Below are positions 23,088 to 34,900 of a stretch of DNA of 64,000 bases, in pieces. A program made the translations under genes and the position numbers. This stretch comes from Jaapia argillacea MUCL 33604 (lineage: Eukaryota > Basidiomycota > Agaricomycetes > Jaapiales > Jaapiaceae): contig KL197728.1 of assembly GCA_000697665.1 (NCBI GenBank), positions 40,939-104,938 on the forward strand, given 5' to 3'. The notes below the pieces were generated by a model, which was not told where the DNA came from, did not search any database, and was given only the letters and a program-made list of their open reading frames with translations. Within the stretch, counting starts at the first letter, position 1, and each line of letters starts with the position of its first letter.

Positions 23088-24858
23088 ATGGACGCCGGCG
23101 CTTACAAAATACTCGAGTCAGCGACTCAACGCACTCTCCACGCTCAGAACTTTTCGCGGTCTTCCTCACAAGCCTCTCATGCACTTACTGATCTTCTGGC
23201 ACGCTACCTTACGCTGGTGTCGACGACTTGTGCCAAATACGCACAGCATGCTGGAAGACTGAACCTTACCGCGCGAGACGCCAGCTGCGCCTTTGAAGAG
23301 CTGGGGGTCAGTATGGAAGAGTTGGAAGATTACTGCAATACTGAGGGCAAGGAGTTGGGCCGATATTCTGTTCAGACGACGAGGAGAATGGAGGATCTGA
23401 ATGAATTTAAGGGTCGGTCGCATCGTGCGCTGCACTATACCCCCTTTGATATATCTGAAATCGTTAGCTGCTCTTGCGGATGGTCTTCGTCAAGACCGCG
23501 ACGCAATACCTCTTGTATATGCGCCATTATCAACCGCAACCCTTTCAGAGGAGGGAGAAGAAAGTGAAGACGCAGAGGACGAGATGGATGTGGATGATGT
23601 GGAAGCTTTGCCGAGACTACTCGAGGCTGTCCCTCGCCATATTGCAACCCCGTCGCCACCACCACCACCATCCACCCCTCCACTCCCCCTGTCGCCGATA
23701 TCCAACCCGGCCTCGCCAGCCCGTAAAAGGCCTAGGACCTCCAACTGGGAACCACCAGCGCACATCCCTGATTTTCTACCACCTTTCCCGACTGACCACA
23801 ATACGCCAGACCCATCAGCCCCTCCATCTCCCTCCATCCCTCCATTACACTTGCCTCCGGCAGCCACAGTTACAAGACCCATTTCTCCACCTCATCCATT
23901 AACCTCGACCACATCATCAGACTACCTTACACCCATTCCCTACTCCGCTTCCTCTCTATCTTCATTACCTGAGTGGCATCTCCCCGAACCCCCTCAGCTC
24001 ACCCATGAGTTGGCTCATCCACGACCATTCTCACACCCTACTCCTCAAATACAGCAGTCCCTGATATCTGCTTACCACCATATCCTCACTCACCCACCTT
24101 CGCCCGCGACACATTCAGCCAATCCAGCGAAGCACAAAGCTGCCTTGGCATTAATAACACAAGCACAGACGACCCCTCGCTGGGAACCTCCCGACACGCT
24201 ATTTTCAAGCGTCTCTCCTTGTCCACCACGTGTGGTCCCGATGCCTCCTTCATTTGCCATGCCACTTGGGTCAACGCCTGTCATCAATGATCCGAAGACC
24301 GGTAAACCACAAGACCCTAAACAAGAGAAGAAACCCATCTTGCCGTCGGCCCCGCCCAAGTTTGTCGTGTCGAGCGAAAGAATTACCCCTCTCATCAGCC
24401 AGCAAGGCTCTCTGCTTCCAGAGTTGGCACGACAAATCTTACCAGTAAGACATCGCTCACATCGCTCTCATACTAATCTCACTATTTCTCACCCAATCCT
24501 CCAGAGTTCGGTATACGTACGTACCACTCGCCTCGGCCACCCTCCACCACTAGAACGAGATTCACAAAAACTCTTCTACGGACCACCCGTCCCGGCACCC
24601 TGGAATTCCACTGGTCCTCCAATCGTCGCCCCAACTCCAACCGTGGGTAAAGCAAAGGAGTCTGCGCCCCCTGACGGAGTTGCTCCGAAAATATTGCCTG
24701 ATGCTAGGTATTACGCAACTTGGGACTACGAGCAGAAACGCTACAATGAGGCACTACCGACGAGTGTGAGAAGGGGTCGAATGGCGAGTTTTTCGACGAG
24801 TACGATCAGTCTTGGAGGCCCTAGTGGTCGGGCAAGGAATGGGAGTAGAGCCGCGTGA
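23088..24858 (+). CDS. TFIID TAF8/TAF3-like histone-fold subunit
   Basis: Residues 1-100 (YKILESATQRTLHAQNFSRS, ALTDLLARYL, LNLTARDASCAFEELGVS) form a bromodomain-associated histone fold of the TAF3/TAF8/SPT7 class, which pairs with TAF10. After an acidic stretch (EEGEESEDAEDEMDVDDVE), the motif HIPDFLPPFP closely matches the TAF8 C-terminal signature, which favours TAF8. The remaining region is Pro-rich and poorly conserved. Intron 23413-23467 joins EFK to AALADGLRQD, and a second, 60-nt intron (24445-24504) is frame-neutral. The stop at 24856-24858 overlaps a GTGAGT sequence that looks like a donor site, but reading on reaches stops quickly, so I keep it as the end. A general transcription factor role is inferred. 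Confidence 0.72.
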
Positions 24859-25347
24859 GTGCTGCTCGAGATACTTCCGAGGAGTGCGTTTGTTGTGTCT
24901 TTTACCTGGGATGCTATCGTATTGCTTTGCTGTTATACCATCTTTGTGCTAGTCAGCGTAGGTTTTGATTGAAGGTCCCATTTTGCAAGCTGGTGGGTTA
25001 TCGTTGAGTCAACAAGGTCAGGTTGTCAATAACTGGGTGACCTTAACCAAAAGGTCTGATCCCCTCAAACGCTAAGCTTCATCGTTGTATCATAGCAAAG
25101 AAACTATGCACTACATGACAAGCGAGAGAATGCTACTGAACGATACACGAACAGGCTGATGCATCACTACTGCTAGGAAGGGTACGCGTGGTAAGACAGG
25201 ACGATCAACAAACTAACACAAACCGAGACGTGGAAACACAATGAACGATAGACAGTATAGATATAAGGCTGGGACAACTGTGGGCCGATGAATTAGGTCG
25301 CGTGGGGTAACGACATATAGAAGCAACGAACCACAAGAGAATACAAT
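24859..25347. other. Convergent intergenic region
   Basis: 3' flanks of the TAF8-like (plus) and eIF5A (minus) genes. Nothing else recognised. Confidence 0.55.
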
Positions 25348-26160
25348 CTACGCCCCCTTAGGAGCTTCCTTGTAGGAGATGGCCTGGAGAAGACGTCAGG
25401 TGGATAAACAATGATGGAGGGGTCAACTTACAGCCTCCTCGCCCATGGCGGAAACGACGGTGACGAGAAGGTCCTTGCCATCCTCGAACCCTGCCTCGAT
25501 TTCAGTCCCAAGAGAGCCCTCGGGGACCTTGACGTCGTCCTTGGCGGTGCCGTCTTGAGTCATCAAGTTGAGGAAACCGTCATCGATGTTAACCTGCAAC
25601 CAAAAAATCAGACAATGTTCGAGTTGACAGGTCAGGTCAACACACAAGCTGGTATTCAGTGCGGGAGACGTTGGGGACATCCATGTTGTGGGTGGAGGGA
25701 CAGATATCTTCCTATTTTGGTAGTTTAGGATGGATGAGACGATCAGATGAGACAAGTGTGCAAACCATTTTCTTTGCGGTGAAGATCTGGATTAAGAGGG
25801 TCATTTGTGAACCTCTGAACTTAGAGAAATGGTACATACATCGATCGCAACAAGATGGACCTTGGCGTGACCGTGCTTGCCAGTCTTGGAGGTGGACATT
25901 TCCACGATTTTGCAGGGACGACCTAGGGCGATCGAAATCGTTGAAGGGTATAGTTGGCTTGAGGATGACTAGAAACAGACCTTTTATGACCACATGACCG
26001 TTCTTACGAAGAGCAGAGCATTGCATGGGGTAGGTGAGCGAGGCGCCGGCGGATGCCTGTTGCACGAGACGGCGGGGATAAGCTAAATGATTTTGGAGAT
26101 CTGGTGAAGAGGTATGCGTACCTGCTCGAAAGTGTGATTATGATGCTCGTCGTCGGACAT
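25348..26160 (-). CDS. TIF51A: Translation factor eIF5A
   Basis: Spliced exons give [13 protein letters not shown], then [20 protein letters not shown] and [25 protein letters not shown], then a 21-nt exon (25766-25786) encoding IFTAKKM, then [15 protein letters not shown], and finally the C-terminal OB fold ending SYKEAPKGA. The loop [12 protein letters not shown] contains the lysine converted to hypusine. eIF5A binds the ribosomal E site and relieves stalling at Pro-rich motifs. Length is close to the usual 157-160 residues. Six exons in about 0.8 kb, with a start at 26160, is intron-dense even for this window. Very high conservation makes the exon joins reliable. Confidence 0.96.
25766..25786 (-). 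other. 21-nt micro-exon of eIF5A
   Basis: Seven codons (IFTAKKM) flanked by a 3' splice site (CCAG) and a GTTTGC donor. They restore the universally conserved sequence between VAID and EDICPS. Confidence 0.85.
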
Positions 26161-26375
26161 GATGGTCGTTTAGATGGTGAAAAAGAGGATGGAAGAACGA
26201 TGGCAAGACGAGGAAAGGACTGCAGAACGCAGCAGACAACCTGAAAATCAAAGATCGTCTATCTTTTTCAATCTCCGTACGTGGGAGATCCGGCACTTGC
26301 CGGCACAGCCACTCCTCGCGTGGACTTGGCGACGGTCATGACTTCGCCCGCAATTACAGGCTACTCTTGACTACC
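26161..26375. promoter_or_regulatory. Divergent promoter, eIF5A / LIM
   Basis: 215 bp between opposed start codons. eIF5A should be among the most strongly expressed genes here, so the LIM gene may share that activity. No element is assigned. Confidence 0.5.
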
Positions 26376-27858
26376 ATGCATCCATTCGGTGGAACCCCCC
26401 TCTGTCCGAGATGCAACAACGCTGTTTACGCCGCAGAACAGGTCAGTATCTCCTCATTTCCTCAGTACCTCACATAGATGCATTCTTGTTTAGGTCATGG
26501 GCCCAGGGCGAAAGGTATGTCTACTCCCAGGTATGCACTGCTTATGCTTACTCTTCTTCGCAGTTGTATCACAAGGTATGGTTTTATTATCTATCATCTT
26601 TGTTTGTTACCGACTCCGATCCAGCCTTGCTTAACCTGCTCCTCTTGCAACAAGAGGCTTGACTCTGGCAGCCTTGTTGAGCATGATCAAGAGGTTTGTC
26701 CACTCGCCTCTTCTAGTCCTCCATGAAGCACATCTTAACACAATTCCCTTAGCCTTACTGGTAGGAGCATCATGACGCTACGGGACTTATCTCAATTACT
26801 CACCTCTCACAGCAAGAACTGTCATTCCAAGGTGTTTGGTACTCGAGATCTGCGTCAAGCAAATCTGCCACACCGCGACGAGGTCGAGCCATCCTCTCCA
26901 TCTCGACAAAAATTCTCTCCCCCCGTTTCCCCTATTCGCACCAACTTCACTGGGACGGGCCCTCACGCACCGGCAGCCCGTCACTTCACAGGTTCTACTT
27001 CGATAAATGGAATAAATAGTCCAGGTCTAACCCGCCAGATGACAGGGGATAGGTTCGGGCGAAGGGGCGCAGCGTCTCCTCCCCCCATCTTGCAACCTAC
27101 GAGGAGTCTGAGCCCTACATCTTCGTCGTTCCCTTCCTTCTCTAGCAGAGGGGGTTTCGGCAAAACGAATATCCCTGAACGAGACCAGGATATAGAGGAG
27201 GAATCTGAAAGCAAAGATTATATCACTGAAGAAACTGAACCTGTCATCGAACCGGTTCCCCCAGCGATTCCTACCCGTCCTTTAAGCCCGCCCTTCAGCG
27301 GCCGCAGTCAGAGTCGACCACCGGCACAACCTAGTTTCCCCTTGTCCGCAACAACTCTCGGCCGATCAAACAGTATGCACAGTGCTAGTATGCCTTCGCT
27401 AGTGCCTACCATGACCGGGACGCGGTACGGTGTTGCTCTGGGTGGTGGGATGCCCAACCTCGGAAGCGGGAAGCAGTGGGGGAGTGGGACTCCGAGTTGT
27501 CCGAGATGCGGAAAGAGTGTTTATTTCGCGGAGCAGGTGGGATTTCACCTCCTTGTTGCTGCCCACCGTCATCTCACTTTGAATTCCCTGGCAGGTCAAG
27601 GCAGTTGGCAAGACGTACCACAGGGGATGTCTGAGGTGCACAGAGTGCAACACTTCATTGGACTCGACAAGGCTGACAGAGAGGGACGGGAACCCGTATT
27701 GTCACCGATGTTATGGAAAGGTGAGCGGTAGCTTTTGCACTTAAATCCTTTTTGTTACTTCTTCTTGGACTTCTTGCTGATCTTCTCGTCACCTTAAATC
27801 GTAGTTGTATGGACCCGCGGGGAGTGGGTATGCGCTTCTCGGCAAGGCTGGTGGATAG
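26376..27858 (+). CDS. Two-LIM-domain protein
   Basis: LIM1 reads CPRCNNAVYAAEQ, LYHKPCLTCSSCNKRL and PYCKNCHSKVFG. LIM2 reads CPRCGKSVYFAEQ, TYHRGCLRCTECNTSL and PYCHRCYGKLYGPAG. Each supplies the eight Cys/His ligands for two zinc ions. A Ser/Pro-rich linker of about 220 residues separates them. The arrangement recalls muscle cysteine-rich proteins (CRP), including the Gly-rich tail after LIM2. LIM domains bind proteins, often on actin or in signalling complexes; the role here is unassigned. LIM1 is encoded by exons of 66, 21, 12, 69 and 8 nt plus the start of the next exon, with introns of 49-59 nt. LIM2 has two introns. The start at 26376 is the only ATG in frame with LIM1. Confidence 0.88.
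26494..26760 (+). other. Micro-exon cluster in LIM1
   Basis: Exons 26494-26514 (21 nt), 26564-26575 (12 nt, LYHK), 26625-26693 (69 nt) and 26753-26760 (8 nt) alternate with introns of 49-59 nt. Joining them restores every zinc ligand of the domain in frame. Confidence 0.85.
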
Positions 27859-28362
27859 ATGATTAGACTTGTCCCACATTCTGGATGTTAGATTTCTTCA
27901 CTCTCCGTAATGAGGTTTACGACGGACTTGTTTTGGGCATGGACTTTCCACTTCATGCTCTTGTACCTTACTTGTTCGGCTTGTAATGACTATGATCGTG
28001 CCGCGAATGTTTAAGCATGGACCCATGGTTCCAACGGATCACATCTATGTCAAAGTGACACCAGCTGGATTTCACGATCTTTATCTAACGGAACTGAGAT
28101 GGGGTCTTATTGAAACTGGGGAAAGACTCTCGATTTCTCACCCTTGACGTCGGAAGCCATCTAGGACTCGGGATGCTAGAACGATGACAACAATGAAGCA
28201 GTCCGACAGCGATGTACCCTTTGGTTGCCCTTGGCAGGGATATGGATGGCATCGGAGAACATGTGGATAGTTCTACTGAGCAAGAATCTGTGTTCTGGGT
28301 ATACGATTAGGGATGTACAAGCGAGTACATCCCGGATGATCCTCGACCGACCAACGAAACCG
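27859..28362. other. Convergent intergenic region
   Basis: 3' flanks of the LIM gene (plus) and PIH1 (minus). No coding frame recognised. Confidence 0.55.
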
Positions 28363-29902
28363 CTAAACAAAAACAACCAGCAACCCCTCAGCAACCCTGA
28401 ATTCCGCCCTAGCAGTATCCACGGCAAACGGTCTCTGGATTTTCAGGCCTGCAATTTGCTTTGATGATGTAGTGTCTTGAGAGGGAGGTTCAGAGGTGGC
28501 GGCCGTGTTGATGTCGAGAACATAGAGGGAGGGAACGCAGAAGATGAGACGGTTGGATTCGATATCAATTGTCGCGGAGGAAATGTGGCTGCGCGTCTGT
28601 AGATATTGGTCACGGTCGTCGTTTCATTGGTCAGGAAGTGGGGCGACATACGAGTTTAGGGACATGAACAGTTATTCGAATGTCCTGATCATCTTGGGTC
28701 CAAAACCAGGTAGGAATCTCTTCTGTCGAAGGTGATGATGAGATCTCCGCGGATTGGAGTGGTGCATTCGGGGGAGGGAGAGGGGTCTGAATTTCTTGGA
28801 TCAGCTTCTTTCCAGTTGTCGGGGTCGTATTCTCGACTGGGGTACTATCGGAGCGAATGGGGTGGTTTGGAGGGTAGAGAATGCTAGGAATGGACACCGT
28901 GCGAGGGGGGATAGGCCCCTTGGATCTGATGTTTGGAGTACCAATATTCCGGGATAGGGGTACAGCGGCTTGTGCTTCTACTCGTTGGAGGGCGAGTTCT
29001 TGGAGCAAGAAAACGGCGAGGATCAAGCGGCGGGAGGCGGGGTTAGAGACAATAGGAGCAAGGAAGACGGGAACGCGTGGAAGCGATGAATATCAGATTA
29101 GATTTCGAGGGTCGACATTGGACAAAGAGATGGGCTGGGAAGTGGGAAGGAAGGGCAAAAATAGGGAGGAGATGGTGATTTACCTGTGAGAAATGCTTTG
29201 AACTCTGGATCCTTGAGTGATGACGACTTGAGAGAGGAGTTGAAGACGCAATCAAAGACTAGGCACGGATTCCCAGCTAGCAAATGAGATATGAAAGGTT
29301 AAATGTGGAACGGAGAGAAGAAGCAAGGGAAGGAGAGAGGGACGAAAGGATGGAAGCCAGGGGGCGGAGAATAGTGGATGGTGGAGGAAGAAAGGTGTCG
29401 TGTCATGGATAATTGGAGATGGCGAGTCGATGTCTCTAAGTCCGCATTGCAACCGAGCGAAAGACGACGCCAGATCCAAAGGTCTGGTGCTCCACACTAG
29501 CGGAAGAGCGGAAGCCAAGAAAACGCGTGATGCCGTGCCCGCCGGAATGGACGGTGAAGGAGAGACGGCGATGAAACCGGTACGAAGGAGACATGTGAAA
29601 CACATACCTTTGTCCTTCTCTGGTCTGGGGGCTGAGACGATAGCAGGTACAAACATGTCACCTGTGGGTGTTTCGTACGAGGAGTCTCGCATAGCCTCAC
29701 GGATGGCATGCTGGGCACCATCAGGAGGGGGAGGGACATTTGGATCCCATGCGATATTGACAAATATCTTTACGCCCTTTGGTATGGCTGGGCTGGGAGC
29801 GAGAGAGAAAGATTTGATGCAGAAGGCGGGGGACGGGGAGAGGGAAACACGGAAAGATGAGTGGCTCTGGTCTGTGCGAGCGCCAGTCGAAGGAGAAGCC
29901 AT
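28363..29902 (-). CDS. PIH1: PIH1-domain protein (R2TP complex)
   Basis: The N-terminal PIH domain shows KIFVNIAWDPNVPPPP and GDMFVPAIVSAPRPEKDK. After an intron of roughly 330 nt it continues AGNPCLVFDCVFN, SSLKDPEFKAFL and LALQRVEAQ. A Pro-rich linker precedes a C-terminal CS-like beta domain (IRITVHVPKL, ATIDIESNRLIFCVP, AEFRVAEGLLVVFV). This order matches Pih1/Nop17, the Hsp90 adaptor in R2TP, which assembles snoRNPs, RNA polymerase II and PIKKs. The intron between EKDK and AGNPC is much longer than its neighbours. The start at 29902 (MASPSTGART) is 188 bp from the DAHP synthase ATG. The stop is at 28363-28365. Confidence 0.85.
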
Positions 29903-30090
29903 GGAACCAGGTCGGACGTAAATCGCGGGCCTTCCCCTTAGCCGGCCCACGCACGGCAATCATACCTGCCCGTCACGTGCTGATAATTTTGGATTGACTC
30001 AAGCACCAAACATCCATACCACCAACGTGTCTCTTCTCTTCCACGATCTCCCAGCTGCTGGCAAGCTACGCCTATAAAGCCAACAAAAAA
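29903..30090. promoter_or_regulatory. Divergent promoter, PIH1 / DAHP synthase
   Basis: 188 bp between opposed starts. TATAAA lies at 30073-30078, only 12 nt before the DAHP synthase ATG. That is too close for a normal TATA box unless the leader is almost absent, so it may be chance. Confidence 0.5.
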
Positions 30091-31759
<1,669 letters not shown>

Positions 31760-31986
31760 GCAGATAGTAACTGATCCAGAACTTCCCCGCCGCTCCCTCT
31801 GCTGTACTAAAATGACACATTACAACTAACCTGTATCCTTATCCGCCGCACTCTGGAATTCTGGCTATCGTTATCCAGCATGTCTGTATGCATTCACAAT
31901 TGACCATCCAATGGAAATTATACAGTGCCCGAATGTCTCCGTCTTCCCAAATATATAATTTCGGTTCAACTACACATCGCACTAAG

Positions 31987-34900
31987 CTAGGTGGCTGCCC
32001 AGGCCACGATAATCTCATCTAGTGACCTCGCCGACCACCCCGCAGCGAGTGAAGTCGTCATCTGTGTACCAGTGGCATGCAAGACTTCCTTTATCCCCCT
32101 CTCCAACGCACCGGTGTTGGATGTCCCCTCAGGCGGAGGCATATTCAAGCATTGCAAGTGGGCTTGATGGGCAAGTCCCTTCAAAATGACCAAGATCGTT
32201 GAGACAGGAACACTATTTCTGGATAGATACCACGCAAGATTTCGTGCCATATCTTCAGAGATGGTTGTATGAATATCTTCACCTCGGGCGTATCGTCCCA
32301 AGATAGCAAGAAATTCGGAATGATTGCGGATAGTTTCCAGCTGCTGATCCAGCCCGTGCAAGGTACCAGAAACGGTGTTCTCCCTGATTAGTGGGGGGCG
32401 CGCATTATTCTCGGAGCGACCACTGAAGCGGCGTTCGTAGATCTTGTTATAAAAGTCGTTCGCGAACCGAAGATCTTGCAGGGCAAGATTGAAGAAAGGC
32501 GAGGAAGGTGACATGGTGCGATAGCGGTAGAGGGTTAGGTGTGATTGTAGAGTCTGCGGCTTGTCCTGAAGAATGCTATCCAAGAGACACGCGTGGCAAT
32601 ATGCGTGGAACAGCTTTTCTTGCTCGGTGGTACCGAGATCCCGACATAGGTGATCAGCGAATGCAAGAAAGAAGATGTCGTTTGAGAAAGATGAAATGAA
32701 TTGGTTGAGATCACTGGCAGGGTGCATTTTGACATCACTCAGCTGAGGAAAATCAAGGGTGGCAGCGTCTCCAGTCGAAGACCCCGAACGTACGAAAAGG
32801 CTGCGACTGCCTTTTGGGTCCTCCATATAACTAAGGAACGCGGTTCTTCGTTTGACGTGCAATGTTTGACTCCGAAGGAGCGATTCACGATGGCGAGGGA
32901 AATTGGCGACGTCAAGGTAGAAGGGCCAGTACCGCGGAGTGTCGACTCTGATCGAGAGCAGCTTGTCGAGGTCAGGTATCAGCGTTGGAGAAATCAATTG
33001 GGCCGTCCCCACTTCTAAGCCATCTTTCACCTTGATCTTGACCGGTAGGTAGACGACCTCTTTAGTGTCAACATCCCTTGCGATCAAGCATCGAGGTTCA
33101 ACCGCCATCACCCACAGGTGCCGGAGAGCTTGAAGGTAGCACTTGTTATCCGAGGACACAGATGGGTAACGCGGGAAAAAGGCCGTAACCATGCAAGCTA
33201 TCGCTGCATCGGAAGTCCCGAGAGTGTATCGCCCACCACCCAAAAACAAAAGGCCTAGAGATTGGTGGGTAGCAACGTGTGTGCCGTAGCGGATGGGGAC
33301 GTGATGCATTCCATAAGCGTATCTCAGCCTACGAAGACAGTTGATTTCGCCAGTCCCTGCCATGATCATGCTCAAGGACAGAGAGATAAGGTTAAGACCG
33401 TCACGGATCGCGGAACGCTTAATTCTATGATCATAAGCAGGAACTTCAATGATGTTCAGTACCAGAAATAACCACATGAAGAGGTGACGACGTACGATTC
33501 GTATATGCCAAGCGGCTGAATAGATCGTAGTGAGTGATGATGAGTAAGTAAGCCTCTTCCCGAGCTGTTCCTGCGTATTTCAGCGCGATAGCGAAACATC
33601 CAGCTGCCAGGATGTTGTAATACGCCAATTCGATGGCGTCGTCAACAGGTTTTCCCTGTGCGCGAGCTTCCATAGCTTGCCTGATGGCAGTGGGGACAAG
33701 GGAAAGTATCCACTCGCACTTGGCCGAGATACTATTCCACATAATTAATGCCCGGCCTAAAGTGCGCACAAGTAAGAAGCTGGGTTGAATGCGGCTAAGG
33801 CCAAGGGTAGTGTCGGGGAGACTGAGGATGTCAGCTACGTCCTGTCGTTCGGTCTTGAAATACATGAGAGCGAGTCCCATGGTCGCGGCTGGTGAGGTCA
33901 AATTAACGTCAAACGATGGTCTTGCTTGTGGACGGTGGAACGAGGAAATGGTTTCTCCATGCACGAGGGTGCGCAACCGAGATCGTAGAATTACGTCAGC
34001 GGGGACATCAGATCCCTTTCCAAGCATCATCATACCAAAGGCAAGAGCTGCAGCGAGTGTGTAGGCCTCGCGATGTTCATTGCTGATGTCAGGCTGCACC
34101 AAATCTTTGCGACTGATTTGACTGAGACACATCTCAGCCATATGTCTGTCTTTGGTGCCCATATATAACAATCCAAGGCCGGATAACCCAGCCGCCTGAG
34201 TCACCAGTGTGACATTCAGGTCAACTTCGGGCGTCGGCAGTAATGGCGGAGTGTGGACAGCCAGAAGTTTTGTAATATGGCGATCAGCACTTCCTGCGTT
34301 GGCTGCGGCTAACCCAAGGAGGACACCGATGGTGGTTTGCTCATGCTTCGGCGTGAGGTAAGCGAAGGTATGCCAAGTCAACATTCCTCTCAGGTGGCCT
34401 GTCAACCCCAACGCGAACAGGAACCCTGCATGCTCGGGAGTGAGGTCGGCAGGTTTGTTAAAAGCAATCCATGAACTATCCACATTGTTCGAAGACGGAG
34501 ATATTCGTAAACCCGCGGCAACGCCATTATGGAACTCTGCCCAGTTCGTGCAATCTGGGGGAATCTTGCCGGGTTCAGGTGCAATGACGACGTTCTGGGG
34601 AAGAAGTCGGATAGAGTATTCGATTTTTGGAATGGCGTAGGTCTCCCGTGACACGTTGGCAACAGAGCCGAAGGTGAACATGGCTCTACCGTATGGGAGG
34701 GCGAGTGTCTTTTCTGCGATTCTGGCAACCTGATGTTGTTGCTCTTTGGCCTGATCATGCTCGCTGCAACGTCGGAGGTGAGCAGATAGCAAGGTTGAAA
34801 TAAGATGGCATACTTGAGTTCGGGCCGTTCAAGTAATCTGATCGTTGGTATACCGGATGAACAGAGCATGCGCGCGACTTCGTCGAGTCGCCTGTCCTGG

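Noticed and set aside
29252-29959. Long uninterrupted minus-strand frame through the PIH1 5' half
   Set aside because: The front (MASPST to EKDK) is real PIH1 exon. The continuation past the donor near 29606 has no PIH character and fits a long intron.
30073-30078. TATAAA box for DAHP synthase
   Set aside because: It lies about 12 nt from the ATG, leaving no room for a normal leader; probably chance.
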